A stretch of 64,000 bases of DNA, taken from assembly GCF_028745505.1 (NCBI RefSeq), contig NZ_JAQZZL010000002.1, positions 248,001 through 312,000 on the forward strand, written 5' to 3'. The position numbers and the translations under genes are program-made. Below the pieces are notes generated by a model. It made no database searches. It saw only the letters and a program-made list of their open reading frames with translations, and was not told the DNA's origin. Origin of the DNA: Lentisphaera marina (lineage in GTDB: Bacteria > Verrucomicrobiota > Lentisphaeria > Lentisphaerales > Lentisphaeraceae). Shown here in pieces: positions 1 to 9,056 of this stretch (the stretch's first letter is position 1; each line of letters starts with the position of its first letter).

Positions 1-584
1 TGAGCTTCAGAAATTTCTTGAGTTTGTCTTACACGATTCTTTTCGGGATGACCACCAATTTTATCTTTTGGAGCTACAAGTTCTTTTTTGATTACTTCTT
101 TAGGAGCGGCAACTTTATCGTCTTGGCTATGATTATCGTGTACTTCTTCAGCGTGATCGTCGTGACCGTGATGTGCATCTGTGAAATGATAAGTATCTAA
201 TTTCAATTCAGCTTCTAAAGTTTTACCGTCACGGCTATCTGCCCATGAGAAAATTTCATTAGCGAAAAATAGGATAGGCAAGAAAAGCAAAGCCATTAAC
301 CAAATGTTTTTCATGAAGCCTTCTTGGACACGGCGAATAGTTACAGACCAACCCGCACGTGTTATGTGGTTGATCATGGTGAAACCAAGAGCACCCAAAG
401 TGATGGATAAGAAAAGCATGAAGCTCGTTAAGTACGAGTGCATGAACTGAGCTTTGTTAGGCTGTGTGAAACAAGCGATTGCAATTAATGCAATGCCAGC
501 TAAGCCAAAAATAGCAATAGCTTTGTTCCATTTAGCACCAGGAGCGACTACTGTTTTTTCGTCGAAGTTTTTACCGTGTCCCAT
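1..584 (-). CDS. actF: ActF, alternative complex III membrane subunit (3' end cut off)
   Basis: Seen: an open minus-strand frame begins with ATG at 584 and runs off the window at base 1, giving about 194 codons. The N-terminal half has three hydrophobic segments (about residues 22-40, 48-70 and 89-108), then a His/Asp-rich stretch (HHGHDDHAEEVHDNH) and a Lys-rich linker. Its start codon shares one base with the ActE stop (TAATG), implying translational coupling. Known: ActF is a quinol-interacting membrane subunit of alternative complex III, usually close to 400 residues, so about half is visible. The call rests mainly on its position as the last gene of an ActA-F operon and on topology; the C-terminal half is not visible. 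Confidence 0.8.
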   Translation of the reverse strand, partial: MGHGKNFDEKTVVAPGAKWNKAIAIFGLAGIALIAIACFTQPNKAQFMHSYLTSFMLFLSITLGALGFTMINHITRAGWSVTIRRVQEGFMKNIWLMALLFLPILFFANEIFSWADSRDGKTLEAELKLDTYHFTDAHHGHDDHAEEVHDNHSQDDKVAAPKEVIKKELVAPKDKIGGHPEKNRVRQTQEISEA

Positions 585-1228
585 TATTTCGCCTCTTTGG
601 AACTTAATGATTTATATTCTTCAGTTGCTGCTGCTTTTTGAAGAACACGCATGTATTCAACAATTGCCCAGCGATCTGAGAGATTTGGAATTTGAACTGC
701 GTAAGGAAGCATGATTTTACTTCTACTTCCGTTTTTGATTGCTGAATAGAGTAAGCCATCAGAAAGTTTTGCGTAATCAGGGAGCAATAGGTTCGCTACG
801 CCAGTGAAGCCGCGCTTTGCTACCATACCTTGACCGTCACCAGTTGAACCGTGGCAAGGAGTACAATAGATTTCATAGCGCTCTTGCCCGCGTTTGAGGT
901 ACTCTGCGTAAGATTTCGTCCATCCAGTAGATTTGTAGTCAGGCGCAGTCGTTACAAAGTCACCACTAGCAGTTTTACCGTCGCGAATGACTGGGTCTTG
1001 TACGAGTTCACCATAAGGAACAGTTTCTTCTACGATTGGGCGCATAGTACGACCGTCTTCAAAGAAAGGGCTCTCTGAAAGTGCAAGGTATTTTTCTTGC
1101 TTATCCATGTTTGGATTTGGGTGGATTGGTGGTTTTGCAGATTCCGCACCTGGTTTACAGGAAGCGAGGAATAAAGCACCGATACTTAAGCTGAGTGTAA
1201 GTGGCTTAATCATTGATGACAGTGACAT
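584..1228 (-). CDS. actE: ActE, mono-haem cytochrome c lipoprotein of alternative complex III
   Basis: 214 aa. Seen: an N-terminal lipoprotein signal with lipobox LASC (residues 21-24) and one haem-binding motif, CTPCH, near residue 122, followed by a distal Met-containing region typical of class I cytochrome c. Known: ActE is the mono-haem c-type subunit of alternative complex III and passes electrons from quinol oxidation towards cytochrome oxidase on the outer face of the inner membrane. It overlaps the end of actD by 23 bases and shares a base with actF, so the operon is tightly coupled. Conserved position and the haem motif make the call firm. Confidence 0.9.
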   Translation of the reverse strand: MSLSSMIKPLTLSLSIGALFLASCKPGAESAKPPIHPNPNMDKQEKYLALSESPFFEDGRTMRPIVEETVPYGELVQDPVIRDGKTASGDFVTTAPDYKSTGWTKSYAEYLKRGQERYEIYCTPCHGSTGDGQGMVAKRGFTGVANLLLPDYAKLSDGLLYSAIKNGSRSKIMLPYAVQIPNLSDRWAIVEYMRVLQKAAATEEYKSLSSKEAK

Positions 1229-1751
1229 CTTTGCCTCCGATTTTCTCTAAAAATTCAGTTGTTTTTTGAGTGTTATACTTGGGGTCATCAACACTAACGC
1301 TGATGAAAAATCCATCGTCAGTTACCTTCTTGAAGGCTTCGTGTTTGAATACCGGGTTATAAAGTTTTGGTAAGCCGTTGATGCCGATCATTCCGAAAAC
1401 TGCACCAAAAGCAGAGAAAAGGACTGAAAGTTCAAACATAACTGGAAGGAAAGCAACGAGACTACCAACACCATTTGGTTTACCACCAATGATCATGGGA
1501 TAGAGATCAGCATTTGTGATGACCTGTAAGCCGGTTGCAGTTGCTAAGCCAGTTAAACCGCAAGCGAGGATTAACCAAGGAAGTTTAGTTGCTTTGATGC
1601 CCATGGCATCATCCATTCCGTGAATTGGGAAAGGTGTGTAGCATTCGAATTTTTTGAAGCCTGAGTCGCGGAGCTTTTCAGCAGCGTGATAAATATCTTT
1701 AGCGCTTTTGAACTCAGTAATGAGGCCCCATTCTTTTTCTTGAGTAGACAT
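1206..1751 (-). CDS. actD: ActD, DUF3341 membrane subunit of alternative complex III
   Basis: 181 aa. Seen: a soluble N-terminal domain of about 55 residues with a predicted alpha/beta pattern, then two strong transmembrane helices (about 57-78 and 99-124) and a soluble C-terminal tail ending with a KIGGKDV stretch. This is the DUF3341 architecture. Known: ActD packs against the NrfD-like subunits of alternative complex III and has no cofactor of its own. The ATG shares one base with the actC stop, and the 3' end overlaps actE. Family assignment is from topology, length and gene order. Confidence 0.88.
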   Translation of the reverse strand: MSTQEKEWGLITEFKSAKDIYHAAEKLRDSGFKKFECYTPFPIHGMDDAMGIKATKLPWLILACGLTGLATATGLQVITNADLYPMIIGGKPNGVGSLVAFLPVMFELSVLFSAFGAVFGMIGINGLPKLYNPVFKHEAFKKVTDDGFFISVSVDDPKYNTQKTTEFLEKIGGKDVTVIND

Positions 1752-3139
1752 TAGTGGTGATCTCCATGATGTGGATCAGCTTCTGGGATGCAATTCTTAA
1801 CTTCAGAAATTGCAACGATAGGTAAGAAGCGGAGGAACAATAAGAGTAGTGTGAAGAAAAGACCAAAACTACCAACAAATGTACTGACGTCCCAGATTGT
1901 TGGAGAATAGTAATCCCAGCTAGAAGGTAAGAAGTCATTATTGAGCGTCATAGTAATAACGAAACGCTCGAACCACATACCGATGTTTACGAAAATTGAG
2001 ATTATGAACATGAAGACAACATTAGTACGACACCATTTGAACCAGAAGAACTGTGGTGAAATAACGTTACAGCCAATCATAATGAAGTAAGCCCAGCCAT
2101 ATTGACCAAAAGCACGGTTGATGAAAGCATATGATTCAAACTCAACTCCAGAGTACCAAGCGATGAAGAATTCCATTGCGTAAGCGTAACCTACAAGTGT
2201 ACCAGTTAGAAGAATGATCTTACACATATTTTCTAGGTGGCGAATAGTGATGAGGTTTTCAAGTTTGTAGATATGTCTCACAACAGTCATCAAAGTGATT
2301 ACCATGGCAAAACCAGAGAATACCGCACCGGCTACAAAGTAGGGAGGGAAGATCGTCGTGTGCCAGCCTGGAAGGTTTGATACAGTGAAGTCAAATGATA
2401 CGATTGTGTGTACTGAAAGTACGAGTGGAGTTGCTAGTGCTGCGAGGATCGCATAAGCTTTCTCGTAGCGCTGCCAGTGCTTGTTCGCACCAGTCCAACC
2501 AAGTGAAAGAACACCATAAGCAATTTTGCGGTACTTAGTTTTTGCACGGTCACGCATAGTCGCAAGGTCAGGAATAAGACCAACGTACCAGAAAAGAAGT
2601 GATACCGTAGCATAAGTTGAAACGGCAAATACGTCCCACAATAGCGGTGAGTGGAAGTTAGGCCACAGAGTCATTTGGTTCGGAATTGGGAAAAGCCAGT
2701 AAGCTGCCCATACACGACCAATGTGAATACCTGGGAAAACACCAGCGCAGGCTACGGCCATAAGAGTCATGGCTTCTGCGAAACGGTTCACACCCGTACG
2801 CCAATCTTGACGAAGCAGGAAGAGAATTGCTGAAATAAGTGTACCCGCGTGGCCGATACCAACCCAGAATACGAAGTTAACAATTGCCCAGCCCCAGTAT
2901 GTTGGGTTATTTAAGCCCCAAATACCAGTTCCTTCCCAGATGAGGTAAAGGATTGATGTTTTGAGTAGGCCGAGCGTACTTAAAGCAGCTGCCAAGCAAA
3001 GGAACCAAATTTTTGGTGTTTTACGCTCAGAGATATCACAAACTGCGTGTGAAACATCTTTGAACCCCATACCACCTTGAACTAGAGGAGTTCTTTGTGC
3101 GGGATTATCAGCGTTAGGATCTAGAGTCATATCAATCAT
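1751..3139 (-). CDS. actC: ActC, NrfD-like quinol-binding membrane subunit of alternative complex III
   Basis: 462 aa. Seen: a short soluble N-terminus followed by around ten hydrophobic helices, with charged loops and a final GDHH tail. The helical bundle has the NrfD/polysulphide-reductase pattern (for example [20 protein letters not shown] near residue 92). Known: NrfD-type subunits hold the quinol site, and ActC is the principal quinol-binding integral subunit. The gene lies 12 bases after actB. Its stop overlaps the actD start by one base. The start used (ATG at 3139) has a second in-frame ATG three codons on, which would change the N-terminus only trivially. Confidence 0.9.
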   Translation of the reverse strand: MIDMTLDPNADNPAQRTPLVQGGMGFKDVSHAVCDISERKTPKIWFLCLAAALSTLGLLKTSILYLIWEGTGIWGLNNPTYWGWAIVNFVFWVGIGHAGTLISAILFLLRQDWRTGVNRFAEAMTLMAVACAGVFPGIHIGRVWAAYWLFPIPNQMTLWPNFHSPLLWDVFAVSTYATVSLLFWYVGLIPDLATMRDRAKTKYRKIAYGVLSLGWTGANKHWQRYEKAYAILAALATPLVLSVHTIVSFDFTVSNLPGWHTTIFPPYFVAGAVFSGFAMVITLMTVVRHIYKLENLITIRHLENMCKIILLTGTLVGYAYAMEFFIAWYSGVEFESYAFINRAFGQYGWAYFIMIGCNVISPQFFWFKWCRTNVVFMFIISIFVNIGMWFERFVITMTLNNDFLPSSWDYYSPTIWDVSTFVGSFGLFFTLLLLFLRFLPIVAISEVKNCIPEADPHHGDHH

Positions 3140-3151
3140 AATTAAACCTGA

Positions 3152-6100
3152 TTATCCTAGTTCAGAATTTCTGTTTTTAAGTCTACCGAGGAAGCTCGTA
3201 CGTGGACGTGCATTAAGCTCGGGGAGGAGAACGTAGTTTCTTGTCTCATCTTGCATCTGGCTAACTTTTGATTCAGCGTTGTTCTGATCGCCAAAAGTTA
3301 TAGCTTCAGTTGGGCATGATTGAGCACATGCTGCAGTGAATGAGTCAGTTTCAAGCTTGCCACCGTTGTCAACTTTAGCATCAATTTTTGCTTCGTTGAT
3401 ACGCTGAACACAGTAAGTACATTTTTCCATCACACCACGTGAACGAACTGTTACGTTGGGGTTGTGAACCATTTTTTGTACTTCATAGCGCTTGTCTTTG
3501 AAATTTTCTTGGTATTGGAAGAAATTGAAACGTCTTACTTTGTAAGGGCAGTTGTTACCGCAGTAACGTGTACCAATACAACGGTTGTAAGCCATGTCGT
3601 TCAAGCCTTCCTCATTGTGAACTGTAGCAGCTACTGGGCAAACGAGTTCGCAAGGAGCTTTTTCACAGTGCATACATGGGATTGGTTGGTGATAAGCACC
3701 TTCAACTTGTAAGTCTTTCTCGTCGTAGTCGCTTCTAAGTTGATCAGGCATGAATGCGCCTTTCGCAGTATCGTAGCCACTGAAGAAGTAACGGTCCATG
3801 CGAATCCAATGCATCTCACGACCCTTAAGCACCCGCTCTTTACCAACAACTGAAATATTGTTTTCAGCTTGGCATGAAATAGTACAAGTACCGCAACCAT
3901 TACAAGCATTGAGGTCGACAACCATAGCCCATTGATATGAACCTTCTTTGTTCCACTCAGCTCTATCAGCGATGATAGATTCGCCGTTTGGATCAAATTT
4001 GTTATCAAAGATCGCAATGTTTTGTTTAAAGTCTGTGATGTTGTCATCTTTAACTAACTCACGGCCTTCCATTGCCCAGTGATCCTGAGTAGATGCAAGC
4101 TCGTAGTTTCCAGATGCCTTAGAGATGTCAGCTTTAGTCCAAGTAAGTGAGTTAGCGTTTCTTAGTTCATAAGCATTGAAACCAGTGCCAGTACCAACAG
4201 GTCCAGTTGTGCTTCTTCCGTAACCTAAGCTAAGGACAGCGGTTTTGTCTGCAATACCAGGAACGATCCATGATGGAATCTTTTTTCCGTTGATGTTGAG
4301 ATAGTCGCCATTTTGAACGCCAAGGTCACTAGCAGTTTTGTAGCTAATTAGAGCCGCGTTATCCCAAGTAAGTTTAGTGATGGGGTCAGGGAACTCTTGC
4401 ATCCAACCATTGTTGTTGTAGCTACCATCTAGAAGGCTGTAGTCTGATTTGAAAACGAGTTCGAAACCATTCTTATATACTTCAACTGCTTCTAGGTTCG
4501 CAATCGCTTTGTTAGCTGTGAACTTTACTGTGCTTGTTTTGTAAGCAGTGTTAGGGAGTGTGCTGTCGTGAACGGCTTTTTCCCAAGCTGGACCTTCGAG
4601 CTTATACGTAGCTTTTACAAGTTCGATACCCTTGGTTTGCTTACTCTGAATGAGCTTTGCTAAAAGTTCGGCATCACTTACAGCACCAAAAAGTGGAGCA
4701 ATGAGTGGCTGAATGATATTAGCAGTACCATCTGCAGATCGAGTGTCACCCCAGTATTCAAGGAAGTGAGCTTTTGGAACAGCTACTTTTGAAGCAATGG
4801 AAGTTTCGTTGAAATGAGATGTTAAATGAATTGTGTTGATTGAAGCAATTTTCTCAGCAAATTTAAGATCAGCTGGTGCATCATAAGCAGGGTTGCCGCC
4901 AAGGATAAGTAGGTCAGCGATCTTGCTTTCAGAAATCATTGAGCTGAGTTGTTCAATAGTGTGATCACTTACTTTTGCAGAGCGCTCACTAAATGTGATT
5001 GTTTTACCTTGGTTGCCGAGTGCATCGTTTAGGAGTAACCCTAAGATTTGAACTGCAGAGCTTTGGTCATCGCCAACTAAAATTGCTGAGTTCTTACCAG
5101 CTTTTTTAAGTGCAGCTAAATCACTCGCAATTGCAGAGATGAATTCTGAACCAGTTTTCGAAGTAGTTAATGCATCTTTAGCAAAATCGTACTTGCTTAC
5201 AAAACCTTCGATGAAGTTTGTGATAGAGGCATCGAGTTTGATGTGTTTGCTGAGCTCTTTACTTAAAGCGACCATGAATTCGAATGTTGCGCTTTCCGCA
5301 AGGCGGTAGCGGTGATCTGAGTTAGATCCAGTAACAGAGAAGTTGGCTTCTACAGTGTAAAGACGGTTGATGTCAGTTTTGTTTAGAGCATCTTGGTCGC
5401 CTTTTTTAACGTAAACGCGACGTGCATCAGCAAACTCTTTTGAGAGTCTGAGTGAATCGCGACCTGACATCATGAAGTCAGCATTTACTGATACAATTGC
5501 TTTTGCATCAGTTAAGCTGTAGTTAGCTTGGATGTCGTTAGCTTTTTTGCCAGTTAATACTTTGAGTGCGTGAGTTGCGTTATCTTCATTGAGTACTTCC
5601 CAATTAAAGAATTTCGCATTTGAGTATTTTTTGCTGAGTTCTGTACGAACTGATTCTTCACTTGCAGATGTAACTGCTGGAGAGAGGATCGCGAAACCTT
5701 CGCCTTTGTTCTTGCTAAGTTTGTCGTCGAGTTTAGCGAGTTCTTCGCCAAGTTTCGTCCAACTATCTTTAATATGCTTTCTATAAACAGGAGTCATTCC
5801 TTGTTCTTCGTCAGCGCCATTAAGAACTTTACCATTCTCTACATACTTAACATATTGAAGGCGGAAGGGGTCATAAAGACTGAGGAGATCAGCTTGTGCA
5901 TGTTTGTCAGTTTTTCCATTGCTGGCAGGATGACCAGGGAGGCCGTCGATCTTAGTAGGGCGACCTTCGTGACTTTTTACCAAAATACCGAGTGAGCCAC
6001 TTGTGCGTGGAATTGCTGAGGCATAGAATCTTGCTTTGCCTGGGATTAAACCCTCTGGTGCACTTGCGTAGGGGAGGATTTTTTCTTCAGGTCTTCTGCA

Positions 6101-6307
6101 GCTTGTGAGTCCGCCAGCGCCAGCAAGAGTCATGCTGGCAGCCATGATTTTCATAAAACCACGACGACTGAAGGATCCTAGCTCGGATGCACCTTCCGGA
6201 AATTCTCTTTCCAAGTGTTCTTTAAATTCAGGGCTCTCGGCGAGTTCATCTAAACTGCGCCAGTAATGTTTTCCTCGATTGGATTCTATCTGTGACATGC
6301 GCTGCAT
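3152..6307 (-). CDS. actB: ActB, fused molybdopterin-oxidoreductase-like and iron-sulfur subunit of alternative complex III
   Basis: 1051 aa. Seen: a twin-arginine-type region (SRRGFMK near residue 48, followed by a hydrophobic stretch ending TSC), a long molybdopterin-oxidoreductase-like domain to about residue 770, then a ferredoxin-like domain. That domain has four Cys clusters: CNGCGTC near 800, CMHCEKAPC near 880, CIGTRYCGNNC near 910, and CTYC with CAQSC between 960 and 1000. Known: in ActB the first domain has lost its molybdenum site and the second carries FeS clusters that wire quinol oxidation to the haems. A start at 6298 (MSQIES) is as plausible as 6307. The N-terminal codons overlap the end of actA by 22 bases. 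Confidence 0.93.
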   Translation of the reverse strand: MQRMSQIESNRGKHYWRSLDELAESPEFKEHLEREFPEGASELGSFSRRGFMKIMAASMTLAGAGGLTSCRRPEEKILPYASAPEGLIPGKARFYASAIPRTSGSLGILVKSHEGRPTKIDGLPGHPASNGKTDKHAQADLLSLYDPFRLQYVKYVENGKVLNGADEEQGMTPVYRKHIKDSWTKLGEELAKLDDKLSKNKGEGFAILSPAVTSASEESVRTELSKKYSNAKFFNWEVLNEDNATHALKVLTGKKANDIQANYSLTDAKAIVSVNADFMMSGRDSLRLSKEFADARRVYVKKGDQDALNKTDINRLYTVEANFSVTGSNSDHRYRLAESATFEFMVALSKELSKHIKLDASITNFIEGFVSKYDFAKDALTTSKTGSEFISAIASDLAALKKAGKNSAILVGDDQSSAVQILGLLLNDALGNQGKTITFSERSAKVSDHTIEQLSSMISESKIADLLILGGNPAYDAPADLKFAEKIASINTIHLTSHFNETSIASKVAVPKAHFLEYWGDTRSADGTANIIQPLIAPLFGAVSDAELLAKLIQSKQTKGIELVKATYKLEGPAWEKAVHDSTLPNTAYKTSTVKFTANKAIANLEAVEVYKNGFELVFKSDYSLLDGSYNNNGWMQEFPDPITKLTWDNAALISYKTASDLGVQNGDYLNINGKKIPSWIVPGIADKTAVLSLGYGRSTTGPVGTGTGFNAYELRNANSLTWTKADISKASGNYELASTQDHWAMEGRELVKDDNITDFKQNIAIFDNKFDPNGESIIADRAEWNKEGSYQWAMVVDLNACNGCGTCTISCQAENNISVVGKERVLKGREMHWIRMDRYFFSGYDTAKGAFMPDQLRSDYDEKDLQVEGAYHQPIPCMHCEKAPCELVCPVAATVHNEEGLNDMAYNRCIGTRYCGNNCPYKVRRFNFFQYQENFKDKRYEVQKMVHNPNVTVRSRGVMEKCTYCVQRINEAKIDAKVDNGGKLETDSFTAACAQSCPTEAITFGDQNNAESKVSQMQDETRNYVLLPELNARPRTSFLGRLKNRNSELG

Positions 6308-7035
6308 CCCATAATTGGAGGGTTGAGGTTTTTCGTTTCTTTGATTTTTTTCAGCTCAGCCTCTTTGTCGAGATTGGAGTTTTCCCATGTCCATGCTAGG
6401 TCAGTTATTTTGACGCTATCAGGGCGGATGTGTTTTTCGTGGTCCTTGTGACAATCAAGGCACCATCCCATGCTGAGTGAGTTGACTTGTTTAACAACTT
6501 CCATTTGGTCGATGCGACCGTGGCATTCAACACAACTAACGCCTGCGCGGATGTGTACTGAGTGATCGAAGTATGCATATTCTGGAAGTTTGTGAATTTT
6601 GATCCAAGGAATAGCAGCACCTTTTTTGCTGTTCTCTACTAGCTCTTCAATGACCTTCGGTGCTTTTTTGTCGAACTTGTGATCGACGATATTCTTTTTG
6701 ACAATAGTGTCTTTCTGAATACTAGCTAAAAGTTCAAGCTTGGGGCTATCAGTTTTTACTTTGCTGTGGCAATTCCAGCAGATGTCAGAGTGAGGAACTG
6801 ATGCGTGCGGGGATTTTTCCACATTGATGTGGCAGTAACGGCAATCCATGCCCATTTCGCCTGCGTGCAGTTTGTGTGAAAATGGGATGGGCTGTTCTGG
6901 ACGGTAACCAACACTTAGGTTTTTGTCCGTAAAGTAGAAGTTAACTATGAGTGCAATAGTGACAATAGTTAAACCAGCTGTTAAAAAAATAACAGGTTTG
7001 ATTTTGTCGATGCCCTTAGGGAATATGGTCTTCAA
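6286..7035 (-). CDS. actA: ActA, penta-haem cytochrome c subunit of alternative complex III
   Basis: 249 aa. Seen: one N-terminal signal-anchor helix (about residues 12-32) and exactly five CxxCH motifs: CRYCH, CWNCH, CVECH, CLDCH and CSACH. Known: ActA is the penta-haem, membrane-anchored cytochrome c of alternative complex III. It is the first gene of the operon, so the promoter should lie in 7036-7130. The last haem motif sits at the extreme C-terminus (CSACHR-stop), and its codons are also read in another frame as the start of actB. Confidence is high because motif count, anchor and gene order all agree. Confidence 0.93.
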   Translation of the reverse strand: MKTIFPKGIDKIKPVIFLTAGLTIVTIALIVNFYFTDKNLSVGYRPEQPIPFSHKLHAGEMGMDCRYCHINVEKSPHASVPHSDICWNCHSKVKTDSPKLELLASIQKDTIVKKNIVDHKFDKKAPKVIEELVENSKKGAAIPWIKIHKLPEYAYFDHSVHIRAGVSCVECHGRIDQMEVVKQVNSLSMGWCLDCHKDHEKHIRPDSVKITDLAWTWENSNLDKEAELKKIKETKNLNPPIMGCSACHR

Positions 7036-7399
7036 TGGGTAATTCCTTACGCTATTTGTGATGTTTTGAAAATTTTGACGCCTAATCTAAAAGAAGTCTT
7101 TTTTTTGTCAATGCTATTTTTGTGTTAATATTAAGGCTCATACGATTTAGCTTTGCTTAAAACAGTATTTAAAATATATGCTTGGCGGAGAGTTTTCTTG
7201 TTTTTGCAGTTGAGACTATGTCTCTTCTTCCTTTTGGGTTTTGTAAGATCCTGATGTTTAAATGTTTGTAGATTTTCTTTATGAACAGTTCTGTATGTGT
7301 CTGTAAGGTTGTTTATATTATTTTCAAAAACTGGCAGGGGAGTCTGATTATTTTCTAAAGGTATATTTTTTTTGCCTCTTCGCACTTATCTGTAAAAGT
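7036..7399. other. Gap between the act operon and the insertion sequence; one doubtful small ORF
   Basis: 364 bases. 7036-7130 is AT-rich and should contain the act operon promoter; no convincing -35/-10 pair was picked out by eye. 7131-7385 (minus) is an 84-codon frame starting with GTG, very rich in Lys, Asn and Thr, with no recognisable domain and no good ribosome-binding site. It starts 14 bases after the transposase stop. I regard it as probably non-coding. Confidence 0.4.
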
Positions 7400-8524
7400 T
7401 CACAAAATCTGCCGAGTTTTTAGATTAGGCAAATCAAATATTTTGAGTATGAGATATTCTTCATCTCGGTAACCATATGCCTGCCTTGTTAACCAGCCGA
7501 TTTTATTATTAAATCCTTCCATAATGGCCGACGTTATTTTTGTTTTCCAAAAAGCTAAAATCCCCGTGGCATGCTTGCGGATTGTTTTTGCCATAGAAAT
7601 TAGTTCAGGAACTTCACTGCAGTCAGCTTTTTCACACCAATATTGCAATGCATTTTCAACGAAAACCAAATCTTTGATACGATAAATCCTTCTCAACGCT
7701 TCTTTTAAAGCGTATGTAATACCCAGCTCTGAAAACAAGCTGCAACATTGTTTTATTTCAGCTTGAGCGGTTTCTTCAAGGTCTTCATTATTTCTGTTAA
7801 ACTTCCATCTCAGGCCTTTGATTTCACCCCTGTCTTCATCTTCCAGTTCTCTGGAAATTCTTCTTCGAACTTTATTCAGCCTCTCATTCATAAGTTTGAT
7901 GACATGAAAGTGATCATAAACAATTATAGAATGAGGTAAATTAGCCTTAATCCATGCTGTAAAAGATGGAGCTAGATCCACAGCGACAAACTCAATGTTC
8001 GCTTTACTGGATTTTAGTTTTTTCATAAAACCATCTAGGCACTCCCCCTTTTTTCCTTTGCCTACAAATAACGTAGCCCCACTTTTTAGATCTCGGACAA
8101 TTGTCAAATAGCCTTTGTCGCCAATTCGTTTTCCCATATGGATTTCATCGATACCAATAGAACTGATATGTTTCAACGGGACTTTACTGTATTTCTTACT
8201 CAGATATGTTTTTTCAACCGCTTTAACTGTATGCCAATTTAGCTTGAAATATTTAGCTAAACTTTGAATACACATGTGCGCTCGTAGCTCTATGATATGC
8301 CTTTCTAATACTTTTGTGATTCTACTTTTAGAACTTGAAATGAACGAAAGCTTCTCCATTAAATATGAATCACAATCATGACAACGGACTCTATGCATTT
8401 GTACACAAAACAAAGTCTTTTTTGTGCCCACGGGTAATGATTTTATAAAACGAATACCTGTGGCAGTTGCGGTCACATCGGCACTGTTGCATTTGGAACA
8501 GTTAAAGGTCTTTTTTTTCGACAT
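7400..8524 (-). CDS. ISL3 family transposase, main reading frame
   Basis: 374 codons in this frame. Seen: an N-terminal zinc-binding pattern (CSKC, then CHDC), a helix-turn-helix region, and the DDE catalytic residues in recognisable ISL3 contexts: GIDEIHMG, then VYDHFHVIK, then EGFNNKIGW. The C-terminus ends as family members do. The frame appears to start at MSKKKTF, but this lies inside the zinc domain; the missing family N-terminus (about 35 residues) is encoded just upstream in another frame at 8473-8616. A -1 shift at the A8 run 8511-8518 would give a 405-residue protein, the usual length. Function: DNA transposition of the element. Confidence 0.88.
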   Translation of the reverse strand: MSKKKTFNCSKCNSADVTATATGIRFIKSLPVGTKKTLFCVQMHRVRCHDCDSYLMEKLSFISSSKSRITKVLERHIIELRAHMCIQSLAKYFKLNWHTVKAVEKTYLSKKYSKVPLKHISSIGIDEIHMGKRIGDKGYLTIVRDLKSGATLFVGKGKKGECLDGFMKKLKSSKANIEFVAVDLAPSFTAWIKANLPHSIIVYDHFHVIKLMNERLNKVRRRISRELEDEDRGEIKGLRWKFNRNNEDLEETAQAEIKQCCSLFSELGITYALKEALRRIYRIKDLVFVENALQYWCEKADCSEVPELISMAKTIRKHATGILAFWKTKITSAIMEGFNNKIGWLTRQAYGYRDEEYLILKIFDLPNLKTRQIL

Positions 8525-8616
8525 ATATGAATAATCAGTTCATTGCCTTTGTATTCAAAGCGCTTGTGCTCGTATCCAATAATTCCGTGTGTATGTTGAT
8601 GTAGACTGCTTGACAT
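8473..8616 (-). CDS. N-terminal segment of the ISL3 transposase in a separate frame
   Basis: 47 codons starting with ATG at 8616, preceded by an excellent ribosome-binding site (AAGGAG, five bases before the start). Seen: the product begins MSSSLHQHTHGIIGYE and continues through an ELIIHI segment, which matches my memory of the N-terminal pattern of this ISL3 subgroup (SLLYHGFGIVGY followed by FHI). It precedes the zinc domain read in the main frame. After residue 35 this frame becomes non-family sequence and stops at 8473. It is therefore the real translation start of the transposase, with the rest reached by frameshifting or lost by mutation. Confidence 0.75.
   Translation of the reverse strand: MSSSLHQHTHGIIGYEHKRFEYKGNELIIHICRKKRPLTVPNATVPM
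8511..8518 (-). other. A8 run forming a possible -1 slippery site
   Basis: On the minus strand the upstream frame reads CGA AAA AAA AGA. The heptamer A AAA AAA is a canonical slippery sequence, and a one-base backward slip gives CGA AAA AAA AAG ACC, exactly the main transposase frame. Transcriptional slippage on A8 would work equally well. A one-base deletion or sequencing error in the homopolymer is the alternative. Confidence 0.55.
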
Positions 8617-8671
8617 GTTTTCTCCTTTTTGTAGTAATTAAAGAGAGATGTGCAAGCAGTTTTTTGTATTT

Positions 8672-8712
8672 GAAACCTTTGGTTTCTGCCCGCTGGCGAA
8701 GCATTACGCCAG
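8672..8712. repeat. Two small perfect hairpins upstream of the insertion sequence
   Basis: Seen: GAAACC-TTT-GGTTTC (8672-8686) and CTGGCG-8 nt-CGCCAG (8693-8712). The stems are 6 bp each. They sit in 8617-8805, otherwise empty sequence between the transposase start and the next gene. They resemble the short-loop hairpins that fill other intergenic regions here (30573-31021, 32419-32433, 34347-34503). Function unknown. Confidence 0.5.
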
Positions 8713-8805
8713 TAAAGCAACTGAAGATCAAATCTTTATCCGTATAAATAACGAGCTTGCGAGTGGCTTTATGCCGGAGCAAAGGTTTGAACGAAGGCGG
8801 TAGTT

Positions 8806-9051
8806 TTACAGATTTCTACGAAGAACCTTTTTTTTGATATTTTCTGTTTTTGGAACACTTACGGTACTTTTCTTTTTTGTTTCAGGCGGATTTGGTGGTG
8901 TTGGAGGGGTGTTTTGTGGCGCGCTTTCAACCTCTTCTAACCATTCGGATAGGTCGGTATCTTCTGCGCGTTTGGCATCTTGGTTCTGCGTCATTTTGTT
9001 ATAAACAAAACTTATGACTGCAAAAATAATAAGACCAACAATGCCGTCCAT
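8806..9051 (-). CDS. Small single-span membrane protein linked to floA
   Basis: 81 aa, not recognised as a named family. Seen: one N-terminal transmembrane segment (residues 4-18), a charged acidic segment (around 28-42), a Pro/Thr/Asn-rich linker (PPTPPNPP) and a very basic C-terminus. It starts five bases after the floA stop, so it is almost certainly co-transcribed and may be translationally coupled. The layout (membrane anchor with a disordered cytoplasmic tail) would suit a partner of the flotillin-like membrane scaffold, but that is inference from position only. Confidence 0.6.
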   Translation of the reverse strand: MDGIVGLIIFAVISFVYNKMTQNQDAKRAEDTDLSEWLEEVESAPQNTPPTPPNPPETKKKSTVSVPKTENIKKKVLRRNL

Positions 9052-9056
9052 AATTA

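Larger units (their letters stand above)
7380..8654 (-). mobile_element. ISL3-type insertion sequence (ends tentative)
   Basis: Seen: a transposase gene of ISL3 type with little else, inserted between the act operon and the floA group. A poor inverted similarity (about 12 of 18 positions by eye) exists between GCACTTATCTGTAAAAG just outside the transposase stop (near 7382) and the reverse strand near 8633-8654 (GCACATCTCTCTTTAA). It would give an element of roughly 1.27 kb, reasonable for the family. I could not find an 8-bp target duplication next to these points, so the boundaries are guesses; the presence of the element is not. Confidence 0.55.

Noticed and set aside
3631..4047. 138-codon ORF antiparallel-frame within actB
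   Set aside because: It is an out-of-frame reading of the FeS region; the actB frame has all expected cysteine motifs.
7131..7385. 84-codon minus-strand ORF beside the transposase
   Set aside because: GTG start, no ribosome site, low-complexity Lys/Asn composition and no recognisable domain.
8535..8782. Two overlapping minus-strand ORFs of 61 and 75 codons upstream of the transposase
   Set aside because: They run through hairpins and across the better-supported transposase N-terminal frame; no domain or ribosome site.
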